A stretch of DNA of 64,000 nt, taken from NCBI RefSeq assembly GCF_000350525.1, contig NZ_AOCN01000010.1, positions 1 through 64,000 on the forward strand, read 5' to 3'. Below are positions 9,388 through 19,191 of this stretch, in pieces. This DNA comes from Leucobacter salsicius M1-8 (GTDB lineage Bacteria > Actinomycetota > Actinomycetes > Actinomycetales > Microbacteriaceae). The notes beneath the pieces are model-generated. The model worked only from the letters and a program-made list of their open reading frames with translations, had not been told where the DNA came from and searched no databases. The first letter of the stretch is position 1. Every line of letters starts with the position of its first letter. A program made the translations under genes and the position numbers.

Positions 9388-12300
9388 CTAGGGGCCCGCG
9401 GTTCCGGATCCGCCTGCGGCGCTGCCGGGCAGGCTGCCGCCCGACGTGTTGCCGACGGCGGCTGATTCGGAGGCTCCGTCGGCGCTGGCATTGGCGTCTG
9501 CATCGGTGCCGGTTGCTGGCGGATCTGGCCGTTCGCAGATGACACCAGCGAAGCTCACCGAGTCTCTTGCCCCGCTGGGCCAGCTCACGATGACGTCCTT
9601 CAGAGCGTCCTGGTCTTGCGTGAAGCTGAGCTGCCCGCCCGGTGCACCGACCGTTGAGAATACTGCCGCGAGCGAGCTCTCGCTCGGAGGCTCAGTGTCT
9701 GACACCCAGGCCACGCACGAGCCGGGGTTTCTCGAGATGGAGAACGGCTCCAGGCTGCCCACAGCAGGCCTGACGGTGCCATCATCTGAGCAGTTCTGGT
9801 GCCCCGCCAAGCCTGACGGGCACTGTTTCACCGTTGCCGTAGGCGAGCCGGGTGCGATCGTGAAGGGTGACACGTCGCCTGTGGGCTCAGGGGTCCAGTT
9901 GATCTTGCCAGCGTTCCAAACGTACGAGCTGCCGTTCAACGTTCCCTTCTGCTCGACGGTGTACGTTCCGTTGATCGCGGGCAACTGCTTGCCAGTCGTG
10001 ATGGCGCCGGTCGTCACCGGGCCGGCCCTGCCATAGTCGTTGCTCGCGCACACCGCCCCTTCAAAGGACAGGTTTGGCTTGAGACCAGTACCCGTTTCGC
10101 TGCTGCCGGTGCAACCAACGCCGGACCCTGCTGGCCCGAGACCGTAGCTGAGCTTCACCGGGTCGCTGCTCGCGCTGTTCCAGCCGGAGGTCTGAAACTC
10201 CCAGCCAGTATTGTCGTTACCGGTGACGGCAAGCGAAGCACTCCCTGTCGACGGCGCACCGATTGGCGTCACCGCAGTGCTGTTCGAGGTTCCGCGACCA
10301 CCATCTCCGCCCGAATAGGCCGGTGGAATCAGCGTTGCGTCGTCGACCGAGATCACGCTAAACGTATGGTTCCGCGTCGGCAAGGTGTAGATACCGTCTG
10401 TCGCTATTGGCACTTCGCCGCCGTCGATGGAAAGCACGTTCCCCGCTGCGCTGCTCGCACCGATCTTGACGCGCACCTTTCCGGTGCCCGAATCTGTGTT
10501 GTCCCCCCAGGGCACGGTAGCGGATTCAATCGTCGGAGGCTTGGGTGGCGAGTATGCCCAGGTCTCTGCACCGTTGGCCGACTGGTCTGAATCGCCGACC
10601 TCGTTCACCGCGCGGGCGAAATAGGTGCGCTTGTCACCGGGGGTCAGCCCCGACACGGTGCAGCTAGCCTGCCCGCCCTCGAGTGAACAGCTGCCCACCG
10701 AGCCACCGCCCTCGGTCACCAGCTCGACGCCGGTCGTCGCGGGGTGTGACGTCTCAGTGCTGAGAGCCACAGACAGCTTGACGCTGCTCGATCCGGCATC
10801 GACCGGGGTGACACCCACCGGGGGGCGCGGGACGCCGCGCGCATCGAGCTCGATCGTGCCGGTGCCCACGCGCTTCTGCGCGTCGCGCACCGTGTAGGAA
10901 GCGGTGCACTTGCCGCCAGCCCCCTTCGCGCCGTTCGGCCAGGCGACGTTGACGCCGTCCCCAGCTACCGCCATCGTTCCGTAGGCCGCACAGGAACTGC
11001 CGTCGATCGACTCGACTTTCAGGCCGCCGCCGCTCTTGCCCTGGAAGGGGTCGTATTCGCCGGGAGCCCCGATGAGCTGCGTCTGGCACGCGCTGCCCAC
11101 CGTGCAGGCCAGCTGCACAGTTGCGCCGCGCGGAGTGTCCTTGGCTGCTTGGCCGACGCGCAGAGTGAGTGGTGCTTGGCTCTCGCCGGCACCGGTCACC
11201 GTCACCGTCGCGGGATCCTCGGCACCGGGCAGCGCATCGGCGCGCGCCGTGACCGTCACCTGGGACCCGCCGGGGCTGATCTCAAAGTTCGCACCGCCGC
11301 CAGCGACGGCGAACTGCAGGTCGCCGGGGCGGCCATTGCGCTGCCCCTGCCACTGCACCATGTCGACGAGGTTGATCGTCTCCGACGCACCCGGTGCAAT
11401 GGTGCGAGTGAGCGGTTCGAGCTCGGCCACCGGCTCCTTGGGCACGATCTGCACGGGAACCGAGAGCAGCGTCCACGCCTTCTGCTCGGTGAGCTTGACC
11501 GACACGAGGCACGTATCAACCCATGGCTCGCCCTTGCCAGCGTTGTAGCTCAGCGACGTCTTCGAGCTTGCCGAGCAGACCGCCTGGCCGCGTTGGGTGG
11601 GAAACCCGCCTGTCTTGAACTCAGCGTGGTCGTTGGGGCCCAGGTCGATCAGGTCGGTGAGCGCGGCGTCGCGAGACTTGCCCTCGTCCACCTTGAGCGG
11701 GGCGAGCGCCGGCACGAGGGTGAGCCGCAGCTCGTCGAGCGGGGGAATCACGAGGAAGCCGAAACTCTCGACCTTTTTGCCGGTCACATCGGTGCCCGCG
11801 AGTTTGAACGGCACCATGTCGCCCTCTGCCCGGTACTTGCCCGAAATCTTCTTGCCGTTTACCTCAAACCGCTTGGCCGCGCTGCCCCATACCGACAGTT
11901 TGAGGGCAGCGGCATCGCCGGTGGCCCAGTACACTCGGTCGGTCACGACGTCGACGCCGCCGCTTTCGAGCTCCGCACGGTCGCGGGCCGAGAGCACGGT
12001 GTCGCGCACCGTGGGGGCTTGCTGGCCGACGCGAGCCGAGACCTGCACGACGATGAGTCCGTCTGCGGTGCTCGAAGATTCCGAGGAACGCACCGTGTAG
12101 CGGTACGAAACGGTGCCCGGCTCCGGGCTGCTCTTGACCTTGATCCGGCCCTTCTTGATCTCGGACGTATCGAGGCGCGCCTTGAGCGCGCGGTACTCGG
12201 CAGAGTCCTCACCACCCGGAACGTTCGGCACCACCTCTACGATGCTGAGTTCGCCGCCCGTCGGGTCGAGATCGTTCTCCAGTGGCGACACCACTGCCGG

Positions 12301-15300
12301 ATCCTTTGCCCCCTGCACGAGGCGCACGTAGTCGCTGTAGGTGATCGGCGCCCCGGTCGACCTCGCGCTATCGGTCACGATGATGCGCAGGCTGCCCTGC
12401 CCCTCACCGCCAAAATCGTCGCGGACCGTATACTTCACGGTCTGCACGCCAGCCTTTGCCTTCGTCGAGGCCTCCACGCTGATCGCCGAGCTTCGCGGCA
12501 CGATCGTCGCGGTCAGCTGGGCGTTGCCCGGCGCATCCACGCTCACAAGCCGCACCCGGTCGCCATCGGGGTCAACCCCCGAGAGCGGTACCACCACGTT
12601 GCTGGTCTCGCCCGGTGCCATGCGCACCGTCAACGAGGTCGGCGACGGGTCACGATTGCCGTCGCTCGGGAGCACGGTGACGTGCACCTGGCCTACGTCG
12701 CTCGCCTCGGGCGAGCTCGCACCGTAGGTCGTGTAGCTCAGCGTGTACTGACCGGGCTCCTTCGGCGCGAGGTACCGCAGCGTATTGCCCGACGCGAACG
12801 CGAGTTCGCCCTTCGTACCCGAGCCGCTGATTTCGGGGTGCAGCACCAGCCGCTGACCCGGCGAAGACACATCGTTGTCGAGCACGGAAATATCAGCGAC
12901 GGCACCCGCACGCACGGTCGCGTTGTCGGCGACCGCGATCGCCCCGGTGTCGGTCTGCTCGGGCACCTGGAACACGGTCATGCGGCCGACCGCGGTGTCC
13001 GCGCCCTCGGCGACTGTCACGTCGACGGCGCCGATGCGCCCGGGTGCCCCGTCGGGGGTGCTGCCCGAGACGCGCACGTTGGCGTACTCAATGACATCTG
13101 CACGCAGCTCACCATCGACGGTCTGCGCGCCCTGCACCACGAGGGCGCGGCTATTGGCTCCCGGCACGGCATCGAGCACGTCGACGGTCGTGTCAGCGAG
13201 CGGCCGAACAAACGCGCGCAGCGGTGGAAGGGCGAGCTTGGCGTGCGACGGCACTGCGCTCACTCGCATCAGCCCGGTGGTCTCCTGCTTCGTGCCGCTG
13301 TCTCGCACGGTCAGGGCGACCAGCGTCTGGCCGGCCTGCTCTGCGCGCACGCTGACCGCACCGCCTGCCCCCATCGAGACCTGGGCGGTGCCGTTCTGCA
13401 CGCTGGCGTCTACGAGCGTGTATGAGCCGGATCCACCGGTCACCCGCGCGAGCGGCCGAACCGTGACCGACTGCCCAACCTCGACGGTGGTAGCGATCGG
13501 GCTGAGCTCAGCTTTCGCGTTGGAGCGTACCTGCACGACCAGGTCACGATCGCTCGCCTTGCCGTGCGCATCCTCGACGCGCACACGCACCGCGACCTCT
13601 CCACCGTTGGCGTTCGGATCCAGGTGGCGCACCGCGAGGCGTCCGTCGGCGGTGACGAGCGCACGGACCGGGTCCTCGGCGTCGACCGGCGTCGCCGAGG
13701 AGAGCATGATCGGGTCGCCCTCGGGGTCAACCCAGCCCTCGAGAATCGGCAACACCAGGGTGCCGCCCGGCGCGAGCTCGGGAGACGGCCAGGGGCGTTG
13801 GCAGCCTTCAACCGGGCACCATGCGGGGGCCGTGTTCACGGTATCGGCGATGACGGTGAGCTTCACCTGGGCCGGGTCTGACGTGTTGACGCCGTCGCTG
13901 ATCCGGTAGCTAAACGTCGCACTTCCGGTGGCGCCCTTCGCCGGGGTAAACGCGATCGTCTGTCCGTCGGGCATCATCGAGACCGCGCCGAACTTGGCGC
14001 TGAGGTCGCTCCCGAGGCCCTCGGGGTCAATCGTGAGCACGTCCTTGCGGTTCGGATCGTAGTCGTTGAGCAGCACCGGCAGCGGGGCCGGCTCATTCGC
14101 GCGCACCCCGAAGTCGTCGTCGACCGCGACGGGCGGCTCCTGCTCGGTGACATCGGCCACGACGACGGTGCCGTCGCGTTCCTTGGGCGGGTTCGCGAGC
14201 GTCCACTGCTCCACGGGAATGAGGCGTCCCTCGGGCACCGTCCACAGCATGCCCGTCTTCACTTCAGACAGCAGCGCCGTTGAGCCGTTCGTACGAAACA
14301 CCAAATCGGGGTCACCCGGCATTTTGACGCTCGTGTCGACATCGAGCTCGAGCACTTCGTCGCCGCCACGCCACATGCTGGCACCAGCGGTGCTCACCCA
14401 TGCCGCGTACTGCTTATTGCCGACCGAGACCGGTTGTGCCGCCGTACCGGAGGCCTGAACGATGCGTGTGGCTTCGTCGCCGGTCACGCGCCAGAGCCCC
14501 TCGCCATCGGCAACCAGCACACCGCTGCCCTCGCTCTTCAGACTCGAGGCCTGCAGCTTGGGAGTCGCATCGAGCGGCAGCGAAACGGCTTTCGATGATC
14601 CGGATCGCCACAGATTGGGGCCGTTGAGCGCAGCCCAGCTCCCATCGACGATCGTGAGCTGCAGATCATCGGGGGTGATGTCCTCGGGGATCTGCTCGAC
14701 ACCCACGAACTCGGCACGCTCGATCGAGTACCAGCGCAGCTCTTGCGCTGCGGCCGACAGCACCGCGACGCGACCTTCGGCGTCGATCGCCGCAGCATCG
14801 GCGACGAACTTTCGCGGCTCCTCGCCCGTCTCAGTCTCACCCGCGAACGGGTCGATCAGGCTGAGATCAACGCCTGCAGTGCCCGTCTCGTCAGTAAGCT
14901 CGCCGACATAAACCTCGCCGGACTCAGTGCGCACCAGCAGCTGCTTGCCCGCCGAGATCACATCGCGGGTGCCGTCTGGCATGCGGTCCGCCTGCACACC
15001 GCTCGCGCCCTCTGTGGGGTTCGCGACCGTCTCAACCTCGGCACCTTCGGTCGGTTTGTCGTTCTTCGCCTTTGGGGTCTGCTTGTCCTTGGCGGATTCA
15101 GCCCCCGCTTCGCCCTCGCCGCCCGCATTCTCAACGAGATCCTGTGGCAGCATGGCGTCAATCGGCCAAGCCCGGCCGTTACCGTGGCTGAGCACCACGC
15201 CCGCGGCACCCGCCTGCACGATTCCGCTGGGGTCATCGACCGAACGCACCGTGTCGATCTCGGCTGTCAGTGTGTTGACCCTGGCGTATTGGCCCGACGA

Positions 15301-15447
15301 GCGCATCGCCCAGACAGAGGGCTCCTCGCGCGGCGCCTCCCGTGCGTCGTAGCCGGCGGCTACCACCGCGATCGTGCCAATCATGGCGAGTGCCGCGACG
15401 CCCGACACCCAGGTGATGAGGCGCGAACGCTTGGTTTGACCGGCCAA
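9388..15447 (-). CDS. 2019-residue surface protein with Ig-like/cadherin-like and FN3-like repeats
   Basis: A single N-terminal hydrophobic segment (about residues 8-28) anchors or exports the protein. Residues 30-430 resemble WD/beta-propeller-like strands. Residues 430-1300 contain repeated bacterial Ig/cadherin-like modules, each with a phrase such as D-D-F-G-V or V-D-P-x-G-D and ending in V-x-L-T-V or V-H-V-T-V. Residues 1580-1700 look like a fibronectin type III domain. The C-terminus is Gly/Ser-rich with no LPxTG motif. The start directly abuts the kinase stop. It is probably the major extracellular component of this operon. The ligand and the exact domain count cannot be read by eye. 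Confidence 0.75.
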   Translation of the reverse strand: MAGQTKRSRLITWVSGVAALAMIGTIAVVAAGYDAREAPREEPSVWAMRSSGQYARVNTLTAEIDTVRSVDDPSGIVQAGAAGVVLSHGNGRAWPIDAMLPQDLVENAGGEGEAGAESAKDKQTPKAKNDKPTEGAEVETVANPTEGASGVQADRMPDGTRDVISAGKQLLVRTESGEVYVGELTDETGTAGVDLSLIDPFAGETETGEEPRKFVADAAAIDAEGRVAVLSAAAQELRWYSIERAEFVGVEQIPEDITPDDLQLTIVDGSWAALNGPNLWRSGSSKAVSLPLDATPKLQASSLKSEGSGVLVADGEGLWRVTGDEATRIVQASGTAAQPVSVGNKQYAAWVSTAGASMWRGGDEVLELDVDTSVKMPGDPDLVFRTNGSTALLSEVKTGMLWTVPEGRLIPVEQWTLANPPKERDGTVVVADVTEQEPPVAVDDDFGVRANEPAPLPVLLNDYDPNRKDVLTIDPEGLGSDLSAKFGAVSMMPDGQTIAFTPAKGATGSATFSYRISDGVNTSDPAQVKLTVIADTVNTAPAWCPVEGCQRPWPSPELAPGGTLVLPILEGWVDPEGDPIMLSSATPVDAEDPVRALVTADGRLAVRHLDPNANGGEVAVRVRVEDAHGKASDRDLVVQVRSNAKAELSPIATTVEVGQSVTVRPLARVTGGSGSYTLVDASVQNGTAQVSMGAGGAVSVRAEQAGQTLVALTVRDSGTKQETTGLMRVSAVPSHAKLALPPLRAFVRPLADTTVDVLDAVPGANSRALVVQGAQTVDGELRADVIEYANVRVSGSTPDGAPGRIGAVDVTVAEGADTAVGRMTVFQVPEQTDTGAIAVADNATVRAGAVADISVLDNDVSSPGQRLVLHPEISGSGTKGELAFASGNTLRYLAPKEPGQYTLSYTTYGASSPEASDVGQVHVTVLPSDGNRDPSPTSLTVRMAPGETSNVVVPLSGVDPDGDRVRLVSVDAPGNAQLTATIVPRSSAISVEASTKAKAGVQTVKYTVRDDFGGEGQGSLRIIVTDSARSTGAPITYSDYVRLVQGAKDPAVVSPLENDLDPTGGELSIVEVVPNVPGGEDSAEYRALKARLDTSEIKKGRIKVKSSPEPGTVSYRYTVRSSESSSTADGLIVVQVSARVGQQAPTVRDTVLSARDRAELESGGVDVVTDRVYWATGDAAALKLSVWGSAAKRFEVNGKKISGKYRAEGDMVPFKLAGTDVTGKKVESFGFLVIPPLDELRLTLVPALAPLKVDEGKSRDAALTDLIDLGPNDHAEFKTGGFPTQRGQAVCSASSKTSLSYNAGKGEPWVDTCLVSVKLTEQKAWTLLSVPVQIVPKEPVAELEPLTRTIAPGASETINLVDMVQWQGQRNGRPGDLQFAVAGGGANFEISPGGSQVTVTARADALPGAEDPATVTVTGAGESQAPLTLRVGQAAKDTPRGATVQLACTVGSACQTQLIGAPGEYDPFQGKSGGGLKVESIDGSSCAAYGTMAVAGDGVNVAWPNGAKGAGGKCTASYTVRDAQKRVGTGTIELDARGVPRPPVGVTPVDAGSSSVKLSVALSTETSHPATTGVELVTEGGGSVGSCSLEGGQASCTVSGLTPGDKRTYFARAVNEVGDSDQSANGAETWAYSPPKPPTIESATVPWGDNTDSGTGKVRVKIGASSAAGNVLSIDGGEVPIATDGIYTLPTRNHTFSVISVDDATLIPPAYSGGDGGRGTSNSTAVTPIGAPSTGSASLAVTGNDNTGWEFQTSGWNSASSDPVKLSYGLGPAGSGVGCTGSSETGTGLKPNLSFEGAVCASNDYGRAGPVTTGAITTGKQLPAINGTYTVEQKGTLNGSSYVWNAGKINWTPEPTGDVSPFTIAPGSPTATVKQCPSGLAGHQNCSDDGTVRPAVGSLEPFSISRNPGSCVAWVSDTEPPSESSLAAVFSTVGAPGGQLSFTQDQDALKDVIVSWPSGARDSVSFAGVICERPDPPATGTDADANASADGASESAAVGNTSGGSLPGSAAGGSGTAGP

Positions 15448-16569
15448 CTAGAGCCCTCCCATAAGTGCCACAACAACACCAGCGACCGCGAGCACTGCGA
15501 CTCCCGCGCCCACACCGATCAGCGCGGGCTTCATGGCACCGCCCCCAGATGATCCGGCGCGCTTGCGCGTGCGCGTGCGGTCCGCAGGAGCAGCCGCGAG
15601 GGCCGCCCGCTTTGCAGCCCGCCCGTTCGGCTGCACCGAAGAAATCGTTGGCCCGCGCACGCCCTGCACCGTCGTCGCCGGGGTCACCCAGGTCGACGAG
15701 ACGACGTCGAGCGGCGTGACGTCGATCCCGTAGTGGCGCTGCAGCTGCTGCATGGCTAGGCCCAGCTCGTGCATGGATCCGAAGCGCTGCGCCGGATCCT
15801 TGGCGACCGCCCGCGACATCACGCTGTCGAAGGCCTCGTACCCTTGAGCACCGGGAACCGGAGTGTACTTCGCGCGCGAAATTCGCGCCATCAGCTCGTG
15901 GTCCGTGCCCTTCTTCGTGGCGCGTCCAAACGGGGGCTGGCCCGCCGCAAACGTGTACAGTGTGGCGCCCAACGCCCAGATCTCACTTGCAATCGTGCCA
16001 CTCGTGGCGCCGGTGACGACCTCGGGGGCAGCCCACGGGATCGACATTGCGCGGTCCGTGTACTCGCCACGCATCTGGCCGCGCAGTGACACGATGCCAA
16101 AGTCAGCGAGCAGTGGCCGGCCAGTCGTGGCACGCAGCACGTTCGAGGGCTTGATGTCGCGGTGCAGCACGCCAGACTGGTGGGCGGTCTCGAGCGCGCC
16201 CGCGAGACGTACGCCTGCGTCGAGCACCTCGGCCAACGGCACCACGGAACCCGTGGAGCGCGTGCGGAAGGACTCTGGGCAGTACTCCATCGCGATGAAC
16301 GGGTGGCCGTCGCTCGACACGCTCGCCATATAGATGGAGACGATGGAGGGGTGGCTCGAGAGCCGGGCCATTGCGTCGGCTTCAGCGTCGAAGGCTGCGC
16401 GCCCGTGCGCATCGGCCACGCCGTCCTTGAGGACCTTAATTGCGACCACCCGACGAGGCATGTCTTGCTCGTACTGGTAGACGTGGGCGAACCCGCCAGA
16501 CCCCAGGGGTCGCACGTAGTTGAATCCAGAGATCTGTGGGCGCGTACGCGCGCCAGAACTACTCGTCAC
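15448..16569 (-). CDS. Transmembrane Ser/Thr protein kinase (PknB-like, no PASTA domains)
   Basis: The 373-residue product has a complete Hanks-type kinase domain. It has a Gly loop G-S-G-G-F (residues 23-27), V-A-I-K with Lys45, the catalytic loop H-R-D-I-K-P-S-N (136-143) and D-F-G (156-158). A basic linker and one C-terminal transmembrane segment (about 350-370) follow, with almost nothing outside the membrane, so it lacks the PASTA sensor of PknB/StkP. It is the first gene of the eight-gene leftward operon. The PP2C phosphatase, FHA protein and D-A-T-V-V-R protein downstream are its likely partners. Confidence 0.92.
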   Translation of the reverse strand: MTSSSGARTRPQISGFNYVRPLGSGGFAHVYQYEQDMPRRVVAIKVLKDGVADAHGRAAFDAEADAMARLSSHPSIVSIYMASVSSDGHPFIAMEYCPESFRTRSTGSVVPLAEVLDAGVRLAGALETAHQSGVLHRDIKPSNVLRATTGRPLLADFGIVSLRGQMRGEYTDRAMSIPWAAPEVVTGATSGTIASEIWALGATLYTFAAGQPPFGRATKKGTDHELMARISRAKYTPVPGAQGYEAFDSVMSRAVAKDPAQRFGSMHELGLAMQQLQRHYGIDVTPLDVVSSTWVTPATTVQGVRGPTISSVQPNGRAAKRAALAAAPADRTRTRKRAGSSGGGAMKPALIGVGAGVAVLAVAGVVVALMGGL

Positions 16570-16724
16570 TCTGCTTCCCCTCGCAAACTGGCGTATTTCG
16601 ATACGGTCTCCATGTTAGACGACTGTGAGGGAGCTAAGCACCACTCCCCCAACAGGGTGTGCGCGTTCGGTTGCTTGTTCCTGGCGCGAAGACGCCGAAC
16701 CACACAGCACACTCCATACAAAGC

Positions 16725-16759
16725 AAAATCGCCCCGGCCGAATCGGCCGGGGCGATTTT
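16725..16759 (-). terminator. Rho-independent terminator of rplK-rplA
   Basis: A perfect 16-bp stem (16725-16740 / 16744-16759) has a 3-nt loop. Read on the minus strand it ends in a TTTT run. It lies 9 bp beyond the rplA stop codon. The segment from here to the kinase start (16760-16767 and 16570-16724) contains no gene. Confidence 0.9.
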
Positions 16760-16767
16760 AGAACGTC

Positions 16768-17457
16768 TTAGAGACCCGAAACGTCCATGGGGATGCCGGG
16801 ACCGAAGGTGGTCGAAACGACACCCTTGGTCACGTACTTACCCTTGGACGACGAGGGCTTCAGACGCGTGATCTCTTCGAGAACCGAAGCGATGTTGTCG
16901 TTGAGCTGCTCAGCCGTGAACGATGCCTTGCCAACAATGAAGTGCACGTTTGCGTGCTTGTCGACGCGGAACTCGATCTTGCCACCCTTGATCTCGGTGA
17001 CAGCCTTAGCGGTGTCGGGGGTGACGGTGCCGGTCTTGGGGTTCGGCATCAGACCACGGGGGCCCAGTACCTTACCGAGACGGCCAACCTTGCCCATGAG
17101 CTCGGGGGTCGAGACAGCCGAATCGAAGTCGGTGTAGCCAGCGGCTACCTTCTCGATCAGCTCGTCGCCACCGACCTCGTCAGCGCCAGCAGCGATTGCT
17201 GCCTCAGCTGCGGGGCCAACCGCGAACACGATAACGCGTGCGGTCTTACCGGTGCCGTGGGGCAGGTTGACGGTGCCGCGCACCATCTGGTCTGCCTTGC
17301 GGGGGTCCACGCCAAGCTTGACTGCAACCTCAACGGTCGAGTCGGTCTTAGCCGAACCGGTCTCCTTGGCCAGGGCTACTGCCTCAGCGGGAGTGTAGAA
17401 CTTGTCTGCCTGAATCTTCTCAGCAGCGGCGCGGTACGCCTTCGACTTCTGTGCCAT
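16768..17457 (-). CDS. rplA: 50S ribosomal protein L1
   Basis: This is 229 residues, the usual length for L1. It has the characteristic central phrases [10 protein letters not shown] and [10 protein letters not shown]1 binds 23S rRNA at the L1 stalk and in many bacteria represses its own mRNA. It lies 10 bp downstream of rplK in the conserved rplK-rplA order and ends just before a strong terminator. Confidence 0.97.
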   Translation of the reverse strand: MAQKSKAYRAAAEKIQADKFYTPAEAVALAKETGSAKTDSTVEVAVKLGVDPRKADQMVRGTVNLPHGTGKTARVIVFAVGPAAEAAIAAGADEVGGDELIEKVAAGYTDFDSAVSTPELMGKVGRLGKVLGPRGLMPNPKTGTVTPDTAKAVTEIKGGKIEFRVDKHANVHFIVGKASFTAEQLNDNIASVLEEITRLKPSSSKGKYVTKGVVSTTFGPGIPMDVSGL

Positions 17458-17467
17458 GTTCGTACCC

Positions 17468-17896
17468 TTACTCGACCGTGATGCCCATGGAGCGAGCGGT
17501 GCCCGCGATGATCATCGACGCAGCGTCGAGATCGTTTGCGTTCAGATCTGCCTGCTTCTGCTCGGCGATCTGGCGAACCTGCTCAGCGGTAACCTTCGCA
17601 ACCTTAACGGTGTGCGGGGTGCCCGAACCCTTCTGAACGCCAGCGGCCTTCTTCAGGAGCTCTGCTGCCGGAGGAGTCTTGAGGATGAACGTGAACGAGC
17701 GATCCTCGTAGACGGTGATCTCAACGGGCACGACGTTGCCACGCTGCGACTCAGTCGCTGCGTTGTACGCCTTGCAGAACTCCATGATGTTGACGCCGTG
17801 CTGACCCAGCGCGGGGCCCACGGGGGGCGCCGGGTTGGCTGCGCCGGCTGAGATCTGAAGCTTGATCAGACCTGTAACCTTCTTGGCCTTTGCCAT
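17468..17896 (-). CDS. rplK: 50S ribosomal protein L11
   Basis: The start at 17896 (M-A-K-A-K-K) gives 142 residues, the normal L11 length, and has AAGGAAAC upstream. A longer in-frame reading from 18007 would add an unrelated basic tail and is rejected. The Pro-rich N-terminal switch region ([12 protein letters not shown]) is present. L11 forms the GTPase-associated centre and is needed for RelA/Rsh sensing. nusG normally sits directly upstream, but here a 1.45-kb segment with a DUF559 gene intervenes, so rplK must have its own promoter. Confidence 0.97.
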   Translation of the reverse strand: MAKAKKVTGLIKLQISAGAANPAPPVGPALGQHGVNIMEFCKAYNAATESQRGNVVPVEITVYEDRSFTFILKTPPAAELLKKAAGVQKGSGTPHTVKVAKVTAEQVRQIAEQKQADLNANDLDAASMIIAGTARSMGITVE

Positions 17897-18290
17897 GATT
17901 GTTTCCTTTCGTCGAACGTACGCGGTCGCGCACATTCTCCCGCTTGCCCGGCCGATCCGGGTGGCGGTGTTGTTTGCGGCGCACCGAGGCGCACGCGCAA
18001 ACTCCATTAGCTTACCTGATCCGGATCAATTGCGCACCTCCCGGTTTCTCGGGCCCTCGGGTCGCGCGCGCAACGCCTCGCGCATGGATCCGGCTTCAAA
18101 CACGGATTTTCTCGGGATCTGGATGCTTTTGGCGTGATCCATGCGTTTCGCGAGATCCGGATCCCAGCCGAGCGCCCCCGCGCCGCGCGACTTGTCGCCC
18201 ACAGGCTTGCTCTTCCGGCAACATGCACGAGTTCTCCACAGATGCGGTTTCACTGCCCCAACCGCAAGGCTTCCGACTCACAATCAGAGG
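17897..18290. other. Non-coding interval between rplK and the DUF559 gene
   Basis: This interval of 394 bp should hold the divergent promoters of rplK and the DUF559 gene. I cannot place -10/-35 elements with confidence. It contains GATCCGGATC at 18012-18021 and the left copy (18087-18157) of a degenerate 71-bp direct repeat that recurs at 19192-19262. Confidence 0.5.
18087..18157. repeat. Degenerate 71-bp direct repeat flanking the DUF559 gene, left copy
   Basis: Compared with 19192-19262 without gaps, about 50 of 71 positions match. The best blocks are GATCCGGC at the start, CGTGATCC in the middle and TTCGCGAGATC at the end. A shorter unit resembling TTTCTCGGGATC is also repeated inside it. 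Confidence 0.5.
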
Positions 18291-19112
18291 ATGGATCTCA
18301 TCAGTGCACTTGCAGCTGAAGACGGGGCGATGCGCTCTGCAACCGCCCTCGCGCTCGGGTTCAGTGACCACACTGTTCGGGTGCTTGTAACTGCAGGGAC
18401 GGTCACTCGTCCGCGCCGCGGGTGGCTTGCTCTGTCGTCGCTGCACCCAGAACTATTATTCGCGCTGAGCAACGGCGTCGTGCTGAGCTGCGTCAGCGCC
18501 GCTCAGTGGCAGGGACTCTGGGTACTGAACCACGATCTTCCCCACGTGTCGGCGCGCGACGGGCAGCACGTACACCCCATCAATGCGCGCGTACACCGCA
18601 GACGCCCGCTCAAACCACGCCAACCCGGCCTACTCGTTGATCACCTCGAGAATACCCTCGATCATGTAGCCGCATGTTTGCCCCACGAGGAGGCGCTCGC
18701 AATCTGGGATTCAGCGATGCAGAAGAACCTCACCGACTATCAATCGCTCGCGGCACTCCCTTTCAAAGGTCGAGCCCGGGCCGTGCTCGCCGAATGCACA
18801 CCACTGTCAGACTCGGGGCTCGAGTCGATCTTTCGAACACGCCTACGCTGGCTCAAGATCTCGATCCGACCCCAAGCGTGGGTTCACGGGCACCGTGTCG
18901 ACTTCCTACTGGGCGACCGGCTCGTCGTGCAGATTGATGGCAAACAGCATGAGGGTGCACAACGCACATCTGACCGAAAGCACGACGCGGACCTCATGAG
19001 ACGCGGGTACTACGTGATTCGCGTCGGCTACGCGGAGGTCGTGTACGACTGGAACAGCGTGGAGGCTGGAATTCTCGACGCCTACGCCCGGGGTCTGCAC
19101 CTCACCCGATAG
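18291..19112 (+). CDS. DUF559 / Vsr-like endonuclease-domain protein
   Basis: The 273-residue product starts with a winged-helix-like region (about residues 1-60; H-T-V-R-V-L-V-T-A-G-T-V-T-R-P-R-R-G-W), as in AbiEi-type or R-S-associated DNA-binding modules. It ends with a PD-(D/E)xK-like DUF559 domain (about 185-270) with V-D-F-L-L-G-D, V-V-Q-I-D-G-K-Q-H and D-A-D-L-M-R-R-G-Y. Such proteins are scattered singly in actinobacterial genomes, and their function is unknown. The start at 18291 fits the domain start; AGAGG lies just before it at poor spacing. It is the only rightward gene in this ribosomal block and is bounded by 71-bp direct repeats, which suggests later insertion. Confidence 0.72.
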   Translation: MDLISALAAEDGAMRSATALALGFSDHTVRVLVTAGTVTRPRRGWLALSSLHPELLFALSNGVVLSCVSAAQWQGLWVLNHDLPHVSARDGQHVHPINARVHRRRPLKPRQPGLLVDHLENTLDHVAACLPHEEALAIWDSAMQKNLTDYQSLAALPFKGRARAVLAECTPLSDSGLESIFRTRLRWLKISIRPQAWVHGHRVDFLLGDRLVVQIDGKQHEGAQRTSDRKHDADLMRRGYYVIRVGYAEVVYDWNSVEAGILDAYARGLHLTR

Positions 19113-19191
19113 GCAGCAACACCTCTCGACCCTCGAGGCGAGTGCGCCGAGGCCAGCCATCACGCCGGCACGCAACCTCGCGAAAGCCGCG

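Noticed and set aside
11149-13425. 758-codon plus-strand ORF opposite the giant surface protein
   Set aside because: Composition (His/Arg/Ala-rich, no motif) fits the complementary strand of a high-GC gene; the minus-strand frame has clear repeats and operon overlaps.
17897-18007. Upstream start for L11
   Set aside because: It would add 37 residues unlike any L11; the internal ATG has a good ribosome site and gives the normal length.
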